Shown here piece by piece: positions 1-8,307 of a stretch of 64,000 bases of DNA. The translations under genes and the position numbers were made by a program. The notes below the pieces were generated by a model. It had not been told where the DNA came from and did not search any database. It saw only the letters and a list, made by a program, of their open reading frames with translations. Position 1 is the stretch's first letter, and every line of letters begins with the position of its first letter. This DNA is from Kutzneria buriramensis (lineage in GTDB: Bacteria > Actinomycetota > Actinomycetes > Mycobacteriales > Pseudonocardiaceae), in assembly GCF_003387475.1 (NCBI RefSeq), contig NZ_QUNO01000008.1, forward strand, positions 372,001 to 436,000, given 5' to 3'.

Positions 1-934
1 ACTGCACCGGCGAGCCGACCACCGCGACGAACGGCAGGTCGGTCACGCGCCGCGGGAAGACCACGTGCACGTTGAAGATGGGCGAGTGGCCGAGGTCCTC
101 GGTGACGACGTCGGGCAGCAGCTTGGCGGCGGCGTCGGCCGGCGCGGCCACCACCACCGCGTCCGCGGGCACCGTCTCGTCGGCGGTCACCACCTCGAAC
201 CCGTTGCCGTCACGGCGAATCTCCTTGACCGCCGCGCGCAGCCGCACCTGTGTGCCGCGTGCACGCAGGTACTCCATGGCGGGATCGCCGTGCAGCCGGG
301 ACAGCGGCACGGCCGGCACGCCGATGTCGCAGTTCTCGCTGCGGTCCAGCAGGCCCGTGCGGAACACCTTGGCCGCCAACGCCAGCGACGCCTCGTCGGC
401 GTCGCAGTTCAGCGCCGCGACCGTGATCAGGTTCCACAGTGCGGCGATGGTGGCGTCGTTCTGGCCGTGCACGCGCAACCAGTCACCCAGGCTCTGCTCG
501 TCCAACCGGGGATCGGCCGGGTCGAGCCGCCGCATGGCCGGCACCGCCCGCGCGGCGCGCAGCCGGTCCGCCGGCGACAGCAGCTTGTACGTGGCCAGCG
601 AGCCCAGCAGGTGCAGGGGGGCCGGCAAAGCCGTGCGGGACAAGGAACCCAGCGTGCCGTCGGCGCCCTGCACCGGGATGCGCATCCGGCGCTGCATGTC
701 GATGTGGTGAGCAACGCCGAGTCTGCGCAGGAAATCGAGGTAAGCGGTGTAGCACCGCAGCAGCACGTGCTGCCCGTTGTCGACGACGAGATCGCCGCGG
801 GTGAAGGAGAAGGTGACGCCGCCCAGGCGCGGGCGGGCCTCCAGCAGGGTGACGTCCAGGCCGCGGTCGGCCAGTTCGCAGGCGGCGGTGAGGCCGGCCA
901 AGCCGCCGCCCACGACAACCACCCGCGCGGTCAC
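1..934 (-). CDS. hpnE: HpnE, squalene-forming FAD-dependent desaturase (3' part outside window)
   Basis: Predicted flavin amine-oxidase/phytoene-desaturase-family enzyme that converts hydroxysqualene to squalene, the last step of the HpnCDE route feeding hopanoid synthesis. The GTG start at 934 is followed at once by a Rossmann FAD motif (VVVVGGGLAGLTA), the usual N-terminus of this family. The GTG overlaps the stop of the upstream hpnD gene (GTGA, four bases), so the two are translationally coupled. About 311 codons are visible and the frame is open to base 1; the C-terminal third is missing only because the window ends. Identification rests on the FAD motif, similarity to HpnE along the reading frame and its place after hpnC and hpnD. 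A carotenoid desaturase is the alternative, but the neighbours favour HpnE. Confidence 0.9.
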   Translation of the reverse strand, partial: MTARVVVVGGGLAGLTAACELADRGLDVTLLEARPRLGGVTFSFTRGDLVVDNGQHVLLRCYTAYLDFLRRLGVAHHIDMQRRMRIPVQGADGTLGSLSRTALPAPLHLLGSLATYKLLSPADRLRAARAVPAMRRLDPADPRLDEQSLGDWLRVHGQNDATIAALWNLITVAALNCDADEASLALAAKVFRTGLLDRSENCDIGVPAVPLSRLHGDPAMEYLRARGTQVRLRAAVKEIRRDGNGFEVVTADETVPADAVVVAAPADAAAKLLPDVVTEDLGHSPIFNVHVVFPRRVTDLPFVAVVGSPVQ

Positions 935-1803
935 GGCCGCGACCCGGCCAGGGAACGCGCCGCCACCAGGACCTTCTCCCAGTCCGGCAACGATGTCCGG
1001 GAACTTCGCACCAGCCACGGGCGGGTCATCATGCGGGCCAGCAGCCGGTGGTAGATGCCGGCCATCGCGGCGCAGCAGGCCCGGCTGCGGCCGTCCAGCC
1101 GCGGCAGCAGGCGCAGGCCGATCGTGTACCACTCCTCGGCCCGCGCGCCCTGGTAGGCCAGCAGCGCCGACAACGCGTCCTCGTCGTCGACGAGGTTGCC
1201 GTCGGCGTCGAGGTCGAGGGTGCAGCCGAACCGGCGCAGATCCTCGGCGGGCAGGTAGATCCGGCCGTTGCGGCGGTCCTCCAGCACGTCCCGCAGGATG
1301 TTGGTGAGCTGCAGCGCCACGCCCAGCGCGTCGGCCAACTCGGAGTCGCGGGCCTGATCGGGGCTGCCGAACACGGCCAGCGACAACCGTCCGATCGAGC
1401 CGGCCACGCAGCGGCAGTAGTGCCGAAGGTCCTCGAAGCTCTCGTACGCGGTGCCGAGCACGTCGGCCTGGCAGCCGTCGATCAGCTCGTCGAAGGCGCC
1501 CAGCGGCAGGCCGAACCGCAGCGTCGCGTCGCCCAGGGCGACGGCGACCGGATCGTCCTTGTGGTCGGCGAGATTGTGCAACCTTTCACGAACTTCGTTG
1601 AGGCCGGCGAGGCGTTCGGTGGCCGGCGCGTCGCCGTCGCCGATGTCGTCGACGAGGCGGGCGAAGGCGTAGACGGCGGACAGCGCGCGGCGCTTGAGCG
1701 GCGGCAGCAGCCTGATCCCGTAGGAGAAGTTCTTGGCCTGCTCGCCCGTGATGCGTTCGCAGTGGTCGTAGGCGGCCTCGATGGACAGCGCGACGGTGGT
1801 CAC
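931..1803 (-). CDS. hpnD: HpnD, presqualene diphosphate synthase
   Basis: A 290-residue trans-isoprenyl diphosphate synthase (squalene/phytoene synthase fold). In the HpnCDE pathway HpnD joins two farnesyl diphosphates to presqualene diphosphate. The two Asp-rich metal/diphosphate motifs are visible: VDDIGD near residues 51-56 and RDVLED at 171-176, the latter followed by the family hallmark RRNGRIYLPAEDL. The gene overlaps hpnC upstream (start at 1803, hpnC stop at 1800-1802) and hpnE downstream by four bases, giving a single compact operon. Length and motifs are normal for the family. A phytoene synthase would look similar; the paired paralogue next door and the HpnE-like desaturase make HpnD the better call. 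Confidence 0.93.
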   Translation of the reverse strand: MTTVALSIEAAYDHCERITGEQAKNFSYGIRLLPPLKRRALSAVYAFARLVDDIGDGDAPATERLAGLNEVRERLHNLADHKDDPVAVALGDATLRFGLPLGAFDELIDGCQADVLGTAYESFEDLRHYCRCVAGSIGRLSLAVFGSPDQARDSELADALGVALQLTNILRDVLEDRRNGRIYLPAEDLRRFGCTLDLDADGNLVDDEDALSALLAYQGARAEEWYTIGLRLLPRLDGRSRACCAAMAGIYHRLLARMMTRPWLVRSSRTSLPDWEKVLVAARSLAGSRP

Positions 1804-2837
1804 CGGCCACCGCCGAGGGATCGCACGAGTTCGGCGATCGTGCGGAATTTACATGGCCGTGGCGTGGTTGTCAGCACGTCGAAACGTGCGTTGACGATCG
1901 CGGCGGCGGTCGCCCGGCCGCCGGCGACGTAGCCGGCGACGGCCAGCCGCGCCAGCCCGGACAGCGTGCCGACGATGGCGGCGCCGGAGTCCAGCAGCCG
2001 CAGCGTGCGCTGGGTCTCGAACGAGATCAGGGCTCGCACCTCCCGATTCGCCTTGCTGGCGGCCAGATCCTCTTCCTTGACGCCGAACCGCTCGAGGTCC
2101 TCGGCGGGCAGGTAGATGCGGCCGTTCCGGTAGTCCTCGCCGACGTCCTGGAGGTGCTCCAGCACTTGCAGCGCTGAGCACACCTTGTCGGACAGGGCCT
2201 CGCGTTCCGGTGACATCGCGTCGAACACGTGCAGCACGAGATGCCCGATGGTGTTGGCCGACAGCTCGCAGTAACCGAGCAGGTCGTCGAATGTGCGGTA
2301 GCGCTTCACCTCTTGGTCGCGGCGGTTGGCCTGCACCAATCGGTCCAACGGGGTGCGCGGGATGCCGCACTCGTGCACGGTGACGGTCAGCTCCGCCCAC
2401 AGCGGGTCGGTCGCGACGTAGCCGGCGTAGATCCGGTCGATGTCGCGTTCGACCTTGTCCAGCAGGGCGTTCCGGTCGCCGGGGGCCTCGTCGCCGATGT
2501 CGTCGACCAGGCGCGCGAAGGCGTAGACGGACAGCAGCCGGCGCCGGACGCGCGGCGGCAGCAGGAGGGATGCGACCGTGAAGTTCTCGCCGCCCGCCTT
2601 CTTGTGCAGCGCCGCGACGTCGGGGCCGGCAGGGGTGGGCGGTGGCGGCAGGGGTGTAGTCCAACTCGGCCGGGCAGGCGTGTCGACCACGGGGTCCTCC
2701 GGTGGTGCTTGCGGAGTAGCAGTGTCGAGCGCCGGTCGTGGTGCGCCGAGATCCGGTGCCCCGGTGGGCCCGCCGACGGCCGGTGTCCCCATACGGTGAT
2801 CCACTGCGCGGATCTTCGCAACCTGAATCAACACCAT
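1800..2837 (-). CDS. hpnC: HpnC, squalene synthase-like (hydroxysqualene synthase)
   Basis: Second squalene/phytoene-synthase-fold protein of the operon. HpnC converts presqualene diphosphate to hydroxysqualene. The catalytic core starts about 80 residues in (ENFTVASLLLP, then ARLVDDIGDE) and carries the second Asp-rich motif in LQDVGEDYRNGRIYLPAED. The N-terminus is unusual: about 70 residues of Pro/Ala/Thr-rich, low-complexity sequence before the core. I place the start at ATG 2837, preceded by GAAAAGG; ATG 2855 lacks a ribosome site and ATG 2792 would remove part of the extension. It is the first gene of hpnC-hpnD-hpnE, coupled to hpnD by a four-base overlap, and is divergent from the gene at 2969. 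Confidence 0.88.
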   Translation of the reverse strand: MVLIQVAKIRAVDHRMGTPAVGGPTGAPDLGAPRPALDTATPQAPPEDPVVDTPARPSWTTPLPPPPTPAGPDVAALHKKAGGENFTVASLLLPPRVRRRLLSVYAFARLVDDIGDEAPGDRNALLDKVERDIDRIYAGYVATDPLWAELTVTVHECGIPRTPLDRLVQANRRDQEVKRYRTFDDLLGYCELSANTIGHLVLHVFDAMSPEREALSDKVCSALQVLEHLQDVGEDYRNGRIYLPAEDLERFGVKEEDLAASKANREVRALISFETQRTLRLLDSGAAIVGTLSGLARLAVAGYVAGGRATAAAIVNARFDVLTTTPRPCKFRTIAELVRSLGGGR

Positions 2838-2968
2838 GAGACCTTTTCGGGCCATCGATCACGCCGACGGCCGTGTGAGCCCCGCCACCCCTTGAGCCCA
2901 GACCAACCGGTCGGTATGTTGTTGTGCCATCAACAGCCCCAGCCGATAGAACCAGGGATGTGGTTGAT

Positions 2969-4123
2969 ATGGCAGCCCTCGACGTGGACGGCACCTGCGA
3001 CCCCGCCTTCGCCCCGGTACGGGACGTGCTGGCCGCGCAGTTCGCCGACGGTTCCCAGCTCGGAGCGGCAATTTCGGTGCGTGTGGGAGACCGGGTGGTG
3101 ATCGATCTCTGGGGTGGCCACCGCGACCCGGAAAGATCGAGACCCTGGTTGGCCGACACCGTCGTGAACGTCTGGTCCACCACCAAAGGCGTGGTCGCGC
3201 TGGCGTTTCACGTGCTGGTGGACCGGGGACTGCTCGACCCGGATGCCCCTGTCCGCAAGTACTGGCCGGAGTTCACTTCTGACGGGCTGGTCCGACACGT
3301 GTTGTCGCACCGTGCCGGGCTGGCCGCGTTCCGTGAACCGACCACGGCCGAGGAGTTGGCCGACTGGAACTTGATGATCACTCGGCTGGCGGACACCCGG
3401 CCGTGGTGGGAGCCCGGGACCGTGTCCGGCTACCACGCGCTCACCTACGGTTTCCTTGTCGGCGAACTGATCCGGCGGGTCACCGGAACGTCGGTGCGGG
3501 ATTTCGTCCACCGTGAGCTGGCCGATCGGGCAGGGGCCGACTTCCGGATCGGACTGTCCCCGGCGGACGACGACCGGGTGGCCACCCTCGTGCAGCCGCC
3601 GCCCCCGGACCCGGCGGCGTTCCAGGCCATGTTCGCCCAGCTCAATCCCGTGGCACTGGCCGTGCTGACAAATCCGGTAGTGGGCCCGGACCAGGGCAAC
3701 GCCGAGTTCTGGCGGGCGGCGGAGATCCCGGCGGCCAACGGCCATGCGACCGCCCGTGGGGTGGAGACGTTGTACGGGGCGTACGCGCACGGTGGTGTCG
3801 CCGGCGGACAACGGCTGCTCAGCGCCGCGCAGGCGGAGCACGCCCGGGAGGGGCAGGGTGCCTGCGTCGACCTGGTGATCGGCGACGCCGGGCTCGGCGG
3901 CCGGGAGTCGGAGATCGCGCTGGGCGTGTGGTTGTCCGGCGAGGACGGCCACTACGGACCGAATCCGCGCGCCGTCGGCCATGACGGCTTCGGCGGCTCG
4001 TTCGGGCTGGCCGATCCGGAGGCCGACCTGTCCATCGGCTACGTGATGAACCTGATGGGCAACGTGATCGCCGACGACCCCCGCAAGATGGCGCTCATCG
4101 CCGCGGTGTACTCCTGCCTGTAG
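2969..4123 (+). CDS. Serine beta-lactamase family hydrolase (class C / EstB-like esterase)
   Basis: A 385-residue protein of the beta-lactamase-related (Pfam Beta-lactamase) family. The nucleophile motif S-T-T-K lies at residues 70-73, a Tyr-containing second motif is in SGYHALTYG, and an H-x-G-like third motif is seen in HDGFGG near the C-terminus. No signal peptide is apparent, so it is probably cytoplasmic. Members of this group are usually esterases or D-amino-acid/peptide hydrolases rather than antibiotic-resistance enzymes. The ATG at 2969 is chosen because the conserved sequence begins there; in-frame codons upstream to 2924 add an unlikely leader. It is divergent from hpnC and 61 bases ahead of the MFS gene, possibly co-transcribed with it. 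Substrate unknown. Confidence 0.87.
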   Translation: MAALDVDGTCDPAFAPVRDVLAAQFADGSQLGAAISVRVGDRVVIDLWGGHRDPERSRPWLADTVVNVWSTTKGVVALAFHVLVDRGLLDPDAPVRKYWPEFTSDGLVRHVLSHRAGLAAFREPTTAEELADWNLMITRLADTRPWWEPGTVSGYHALTYGFLVGELIRRVTGTSVRDFVHRELADRAGADFRIGLSPADDDRVATLVQPPPPDPAAFQAMFAQLNPVALAVLTNPVVGPDQGNAEFWRAAEIPAANGHATARGVETLYGAYAHGGVAGGQRLLSAAQAEHAREGQGACVDLVIGDAGLGGRESEIALGVWLSGEDGHYGPNPRAVGHDGFGGSFGLADPEADLSIGYVMNLMGNVIADDPRKMALIAAVYSCL

Positions 4124-4184
4124 GGGAATTCGGGCTGTGGAAAACCGGTCGCTCTGCGTTCGCATCGGCTGACATGCTCACCGG

Positions 4185-5537
4185 ATGTTCGCCGATCTGT
4201 TGCGTCACCGCGACTTCCGCTGGCTCACGGCCGGCCGCTCGGTCAGCCTGATCGGCAACGCCATGGCGCCGTTCGCCGTGGCGTTCGCCGTGCTGGACCT
4301 GACCGGGTCGCCGGCCGACATCGGCGTGGTGGTGGCGGCGCGGTCGGTGGCGAACGTGGCCGTGCTGCTGGCCGGCGGGGTGCTGGCCGACCGGCTGCCG
4401 CGAGCACTGGTGTTGCAGGGTTCCAGTCTCGGCGCGGGAATATTCCAGGCGCTGATGGCGTTCGCGGTGCTGACGGGATGGGCGTCCGTGCCGCTGTTGA
4501 TCGCGCTCAGCGTGGCCAACGGCGCGCTGGCGGCCGTCTTCCGCCCGGCGTCCAGCGCGCTGACACCGCAGACGGTGCCGGCGGATTCGTTGCGTGCGGC
4601 CAACACCGTCACTCGGATGACGCAGAACTTCGCGATGATCCTCGGCGGTTCGGTCGGCGCCGGCCTGGTCGCCGTGATCGGTCCCGGTTGGTGCATCGCC
4701 GTGGACGCCTTGAGCTTCGTGGTGGCGGCGCTGTGCTTCACGCGGCTGCGGGTGCCCGATCCCGTGCGCGAGCCGTCGCACGCGCTGGCCGATCTGCGCG
4801 AGGGGTGGACGGAGTTCACCGGCCGCACCTGGGTGTGGGTGATCGTGGTGCAGTTCCTGTTCATCAACGCGATCAACGCCGGCGGGTTGATGGTGCTCGG
4901 GCCGGCGATCGCCGACGCCACGTTCGGGCGGACCGGATGGGGCCTGGCGCTCGCGGCGGAGACCGTCGGGGCGGTGGCCGGCGGGCTGCTCGCGGCGAGG
5001 TGGATGCCGCGGCGGGCGTTGGCGTACGGGGTGACGCTGGTGTTCGCGGAGGCGGTGCCGCTGGTGGTGCTGGCCGTCGCGCCGGGGACGGTGGCGATGG
5101 TGCTGGCGTTGACGCTGACCGGTTTCACCATGGAGCAGGCCGGCATCGCGTGGGACGTCTCGTTGCAGGAGCGCGTGCCGGCGGACCGGCTGGCTCGGGT
5201 GTACGCGTACGACGCCGTCGGCTCGTTCGTGGCGATCCCGCTGGGCACGGCCGTGGCCGCGCCGGCGGCGGCGTTGTTCGGAACCCGGCCGACCCTGCTC
5301 GTCGGTGCGACCATCACCGTCCTGGCCACCGCCGGCGCCCTGACGAGCCGCTCGGTAAGGACCGTCACCACCGGCGGGCCAAACCCCCGCGAGTCGCGCT
5401 CTGGGACACACCGAATGCAGGTTTCGGGCAGATCTGAGATTCAGGGCTCGTTTCTGCCCGAAACCGCATTTCGGTGTGTCTGTAAGCGCGACTCGCGGGG
5501 GTTGGTGGTGGGTGTTTCTCGCGGGGGTTGGGGTTAG
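4185..5537 (+). CDS. MFS transporter, enterobactin-exporter (EntS/MFS_3) type
   Basis: Integral membrane permease of the major facilitator superfamily with about twelve predicted hydrophobic segments. It starts with the typical MFS_3 opening (FRWLTAGRSVSLIGNAMAPF), and the ADRLPR loop between TM2 and TM3 is the MFS signature. Such proteins usually export drugs or siderophores; the substrate cannot be read from sequence. The normal family end would fall near residue 400. The last 50 or so codons are encoded by a large palindrome (5382-5503) and are not MFS-like, so the natural stop seems to have been lost by insertion or read-in of the palindrome. The TAG stop (5535-5537) overlaps the stop of the convergent alpha-galactosidase gene. 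Confidence 0.85.
   Translation: MFADLLRHRDFRWLTAGRSVSLIGNAMAPFAVAFAVLDLTGSPADIGVVVAARSVANVAVLLAGGVLADRLPRALVLQGSSLGAGIFQALMAFAVLTGWASVPLLIALSVANGALAAVFRPASSALTPQTVPADSLRAANTVTRMTQNFAMILGGSVGAGLVAVIGPGWCIAVDALSFVVAALCFTRLRVPDPVREPSHALADLREGWTEFTGRTWVWVIVVQFLFINAINAGGLMVLGPAIADATFGRTGWGLALAAETVGAVAGGLLAARWMPRRALAYGVTLVFAEAVPLVVLAVAPGTVAMVLALTLTGFTMEQAGIAWDVSLQERVPADRLARVYAYDAVGSFVAIPLGTAVAAPAAALFGTRPTLLVGATITVLATAGALTSRSVRTVTTGGPNPRESRSGTHRMQVSGRSEIQGSFLPETAFRCVCKRDSRGLVVGVSRGGWG
5382..5503. repeat. Large imperfect palindrome, arms about 50 nt, at a convergent gene junction
   Basis: Left arm 5382-5431 and right arm 5454-5503 are reverse complements with only a handful of mismatches; both contain GCGAGTCGCGCT and a TTTCGGGCAG/CTGCCCGAAA core, around a 22-nt loop. 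It lies inside the 3' end of the MFS reading frame and just before the stop of the alpha-galactosidase gene. It could act as a bidirectional terminator, but it is much longer than a terminator needs to be. A miniature mobile or REP-like element is a plausible alternative. Confidence 0.85.
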
Positions 5538-7576
5538 GCGCAGGTGGTTTGGGCTTGGGCCCAGTCGGCGTGGTCGTTGGTGTTGCCGTCGCCGCCGTCG
5601 GTGACGATCAGGCGGAGCAGGCTGGCGCCGGTGACGTCGGCGTGCAGGGTCTGCGCGGGATCGCCTCGTTTGATCAGACCGGTGTCGGCCACCTTCCTAC
5701 CGTCGGCCCAGATCTCGAAGGTGACGGAGCCGGAGCCGGTCTTCTCGTCGTCGAGACCGACGGTGCTGTCGACGGTGGAGCAGTGGCCGGCCAGGTAGTA
5801 GGTGATGGTGCTGGGGGCGTTGGTGCCGAGGCCCTTGGCGTAGGTGACGCCGCCGAGCTTGATGGGATGCCCGTCGCCGGCCTTGGACTCGCCGTTGCTG
5901 GTGTTGCGTTCCACCGGCCCGTAGCCGTTGTCGGCCGACAGCCACGGATCGTCCCCGAGCAGGGTGGTGCCGGAAGCCAGCGGCGTGGCCACGGAGACGA
6001 CCAGGTCGTAGTCCACGGTGGACTTACCGGGGTAGTAGACGGTGCTGACGTGCAACGGATAGCTGCCGGGTGGCGTGCCGGCGGGGACGGAGACGGACCA
6101 TCGGCCGGAAATCCCCTGCCCCGGGGGAAGCAGCGGATAGTGCGTGGGCGACAAGGCCTGCACGCCCCAGCCGTCCGGACCGGTGACCTTGACCTCGCCG
6201 AACAGGCCCGGCAGCACGCCGTCGTTGGTGGTGTCGGTCGTGACGGTGGCCGAAGTGCCGGGCGTGACCAGCGACGGCGCGCCGGGGTAGGGGACCGGCA
6301 GCGAGGCGTTGGTGTGCACGGCCGGCGGGTACGCCCACCACGAACCGCCCGCGTGCACGCGATACATCACGGTGCCGTGCGCCGGAACCACCGCGGAGAT
6401 CGTGCCGGCGGTCTCGGTGGTCTTGTGCGACCACAGGTCGTCCAGCTGGTACCCGAACGCCTTCGGCAGGCCGACGGCCGCGGCGGTGGTGCTGATCGCG
6501 GCCGCGGTGGCGTTCTCGTTGAACAGGGCCACCGCGCGGTCGCCGTTGGACAGCGGCTTGGTCAGCACGTGCAGACCGTTCGCATTGGACAGTTCAGTTC
6601 CCTGAACTCCCAACGGATCCTGGTCGATAGCGATGACGTCCTTGTTCGTCAGGATGCTCATCGTCGCCGGCGTCGCCTTGCGGATGTCGCTGCCGATCAG
6701 CAGCGGCGCGGCCATGATCGACCAGAGGCTGAAGTGGCTGCGGTACTCCGTGTCGGTCATGCCGCCGTTGCCGACCTCCAGCATGTCCGGGTCGTTCCAG
6801 TGTCCCGGCCCGGCGTACGGCGCCAGCACCACGTTCTTCTTGAAGATGGACAGCATCGAGCTGTACTTGTCGCTGATGTCGCCGGTGGTGCGCCACGAGT
6901 TGCCGACCGGCGCGCCCCACATCCAGGGGTTGTTGACGCCCCATTCGCACAGGCTGTACAGGATCGGGCGGCCGGTCGCGGCGAGCGCGTCGCGCATCGC
7001 GCTGTACCGGTCGATGTACTGCTGGGTGGTGGTGCTGCCGGCGTTGTTGCAGTTGTCGTACTTGAGGTAGTCCACGCCCCACGACGCCCACAGCGCGGCG
7101 TCCTGCTTCTCGTGCCCGAGGCCGCCGGGGAAACCGGCGGAGTTGCAGGTTTTGGTGCCGGCGCTGGAATACAGCCCGAACTTTAGGCCCTTCGAGTGCA
7201 CGTAGTCAGCGAGAGCCTTGATGCCGTCGGGAAAACGCGCCGGATCGGGCACCAGGTCGCCGTCGGCGTCCCGCGTGGGCAGCGCCCAGCAGTCGTCGAG
7301 GTTGACGTACTGGTAGCCGGCGGCCTTCAGCCCGGACGAGACGAACAGGTCGGCGATGCCCTTGACCATGGTCTCGTTGAAGTCGCCGCTGCAGTGCGTG
7401 GCGTTCCAGTTGTTGAACCCCATCTGCGGGGTGCGCGCCAGACCGTTGTCCAGCGCCACCGCGGTCGGGGCGGTGACCAGGGTCGCGCCGGCCAACAGGG
7501 TGGCCGCCGCTGCACCGATCGCCGCCAGCCGTAACCGAGTCCGCCGTAACGACGCCAGCCGAAACAGCCCAGTCAT
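5534..7576 (-). CDS. Secreted GH27 alpha-galactosidase with C-terminal NPCBM domain
   Basis: A 680-residue secreted glycoside hydrolase predicted to remove terminal alpha-galactose (melibiose, galactomannan). The ATG at 7576 is set by an excellent ribosome site (AAGGAGGT). The N-terminus has Arg residues and a hydrophobic stretch ending near ATAVALDNG, a Sec signal peptide. The mature protein opens with LARTPQMGFNNWN, the GH27 start. The nucleophile Asp is in YLKYDNCN and the acid/base Asp in IGSDIRK. An NPCBM carbohydrate-binding domain occupies roughly the last 140 residues (from GDDPWLSADNGYG; ring-type NGESKAGDG and KGLGTNAPS motifs). A beta-sandwich NEW3-like segment lies between. It is a single gene, convergent with the MFS transporter; alpha-N-acetylgalactosaminidase is the closest alternative. 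Confidence 0.93.
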   Translation of the reverse strand: MTGLFRLASLRRTRLRLAAIGAAAATLLAGATLVTAPTAVALDNGLARTPQMGFNNWNATHCSGDFNETMVKGIADLFVSSGLKAAGYQYVNLDDCWALPTRDADGDLVPDPARFPDGIKALADYVHSKGLKFGLYSSAGTKTCNSAGFPGGLGHEKQDAALWASWGVDYLKYDNCNNAGSTTTQQYIDRYSAMRDALAATGRPILYSLCEWGVNNPWMWGAPVGNSWRTTGDISDKYSSMLSIFKKNVVLAPYAGPGHWNDPDMLEVGNGGMTDTEYRSHFSLWSIMAAPLLIGSDIRKATPATMSILTNKDVIAIDQDPLGVQGTELSNANGLHVLTKPLSNGDRAVALFNENATAAAISTTAAAVGLPKAFGYQLDDLWSHKTTETAGTISAVVPAHGTVMYRVHAGGSWWAYPPAVHTNASLPVPYPGAPSLVTPGTSATVTTDTTNDGVLPGLFGEVKVTGPDGWGVQALSPTHYPLLPPGQGISGRWSVSVPAGTPPGSYPLHVSTVYYPGKSTVDYDLVVSVATPLASGTTLLGDDPWLSADNGYGPVERNTSNGESKAGDGHPIKLGGVTYAKGLGTNAPSTITYYLAGHCSTVDSTVGLDDEKTGSGSVTFEIWADGRKVADTGLIKRGDPAQTLHADVTGASLLRLIVTDGGDGNTNDHADWAQAQTTCA

Positions 7577-7665
7577 CGGACCTCCTTGTCGAGACGGGCG
7601 GTGCTTCCCATCACACAAGGACTCGACAAAAGGGCGCAAGACGTCGAAAGACTACTTGACAGCCG

Positions 7666-8307
7666 TCAGTGCAGGGTGCCGGCGGAGACCCGAAGGTCAT
7701 CGGAGGTTTTCAGGCAGGTCTCCACGAACACCGCCAGCCCGGCGGCGATGGTCTCCACCGGCAGCGAGGGCCGGGAAGCCCCGGCGGCGGCGGTCATCTC
7801 CGCGCTGTACGGCACGTGCACGAAGCCGCCGCGCATCCCCGGCCTCTCGGTGGCGATCAGGTGCATCAGCCCGTAGAACACGTGGTTGCAGACGAAGGTG
7901 CCGGCGGTGTGCGACACGGCGGCCGGCACGCCGGCGGCCCGCATCGCCGCCACCCCGGCCTTGATCGGCAGACCGGTGAAGTACGCGGCCGGGCCGCCGT
8001 CGACGATCGGCTCGTCGACCGGCGACCGGCCGCTGTTGTCGGGGATCCGCGCGTCGTTCAGGTTGATCGCCACCCGCTCCGGCGTGATCACGTCCCGGCC
8101 GCCGGCCAGCCCGACCGCGATCACCAGGTCCGGCCGGTGCGCCACGACCGCCTGCCGCAGCACGGCGATCGACTCGTCGAACACGCAGGGCAGGAGCTGC
8201 GTGACCAGTTCCGCGCCGGACACCTCCACCAGGGACACCGCGTCCCACGACGGGTTGGCGTCGTCCCCGGCGAACGGCTCGAAACCGGTCAGCAGCACCG
8301 TGCTCAT
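7666..8307 (-). CDS. pcp: Pyrrolidone-carboxylate peptidase (pyroglutamyl-peptidase I)
   Basis: A 213-residue cysteine peptidase of family C15 that removes N-terminal pyroglutamate (5-oxoproline) from peptides in the cytoplasm. The opening LLTGFEPFAGDDANPSWDA is diagnostic. The catalytic Glu is in TPERVAINLND, the Cys in SHTAGTFVCNHVFYG and the His in FVHVPYS. The ATG at 8307 shares one base with the stop of the DUF979 gene (TGATG), so it is the third gene of DUF969-DUF979-pcp. That grouping recurs in many bacteria and suggests the membrane proteins import or export the substrate or product. Length is normal. Confidence 0.95.
   Translation of the reverse strand: MSTVLLTGFEPFAGDDANPSWDAVSLVEVSGAELVTQLLPCVFDESIAVLRQAVVAHRPDLVIAVGLAGGRDVITPERVAINLNDARIPDNSGRSPVDEPIVDGGPAAYFTGLPIKAGVAAMRAAGVPAAVSHTAGTFVCNHVFYGLMHLIATERPGMRGGFVHVPYSAEMTAAAGASRPSLPVETIAAGLAVFVETCLKTSDDLRVSAGTLH

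Noticed and set aside
2969-4123. Class C beta-lactamase as an antibiotic-resistance gene
   Set aside because: No signal peptide and an esterase-like third motif; the family is mostly non-resistance hydrolases.
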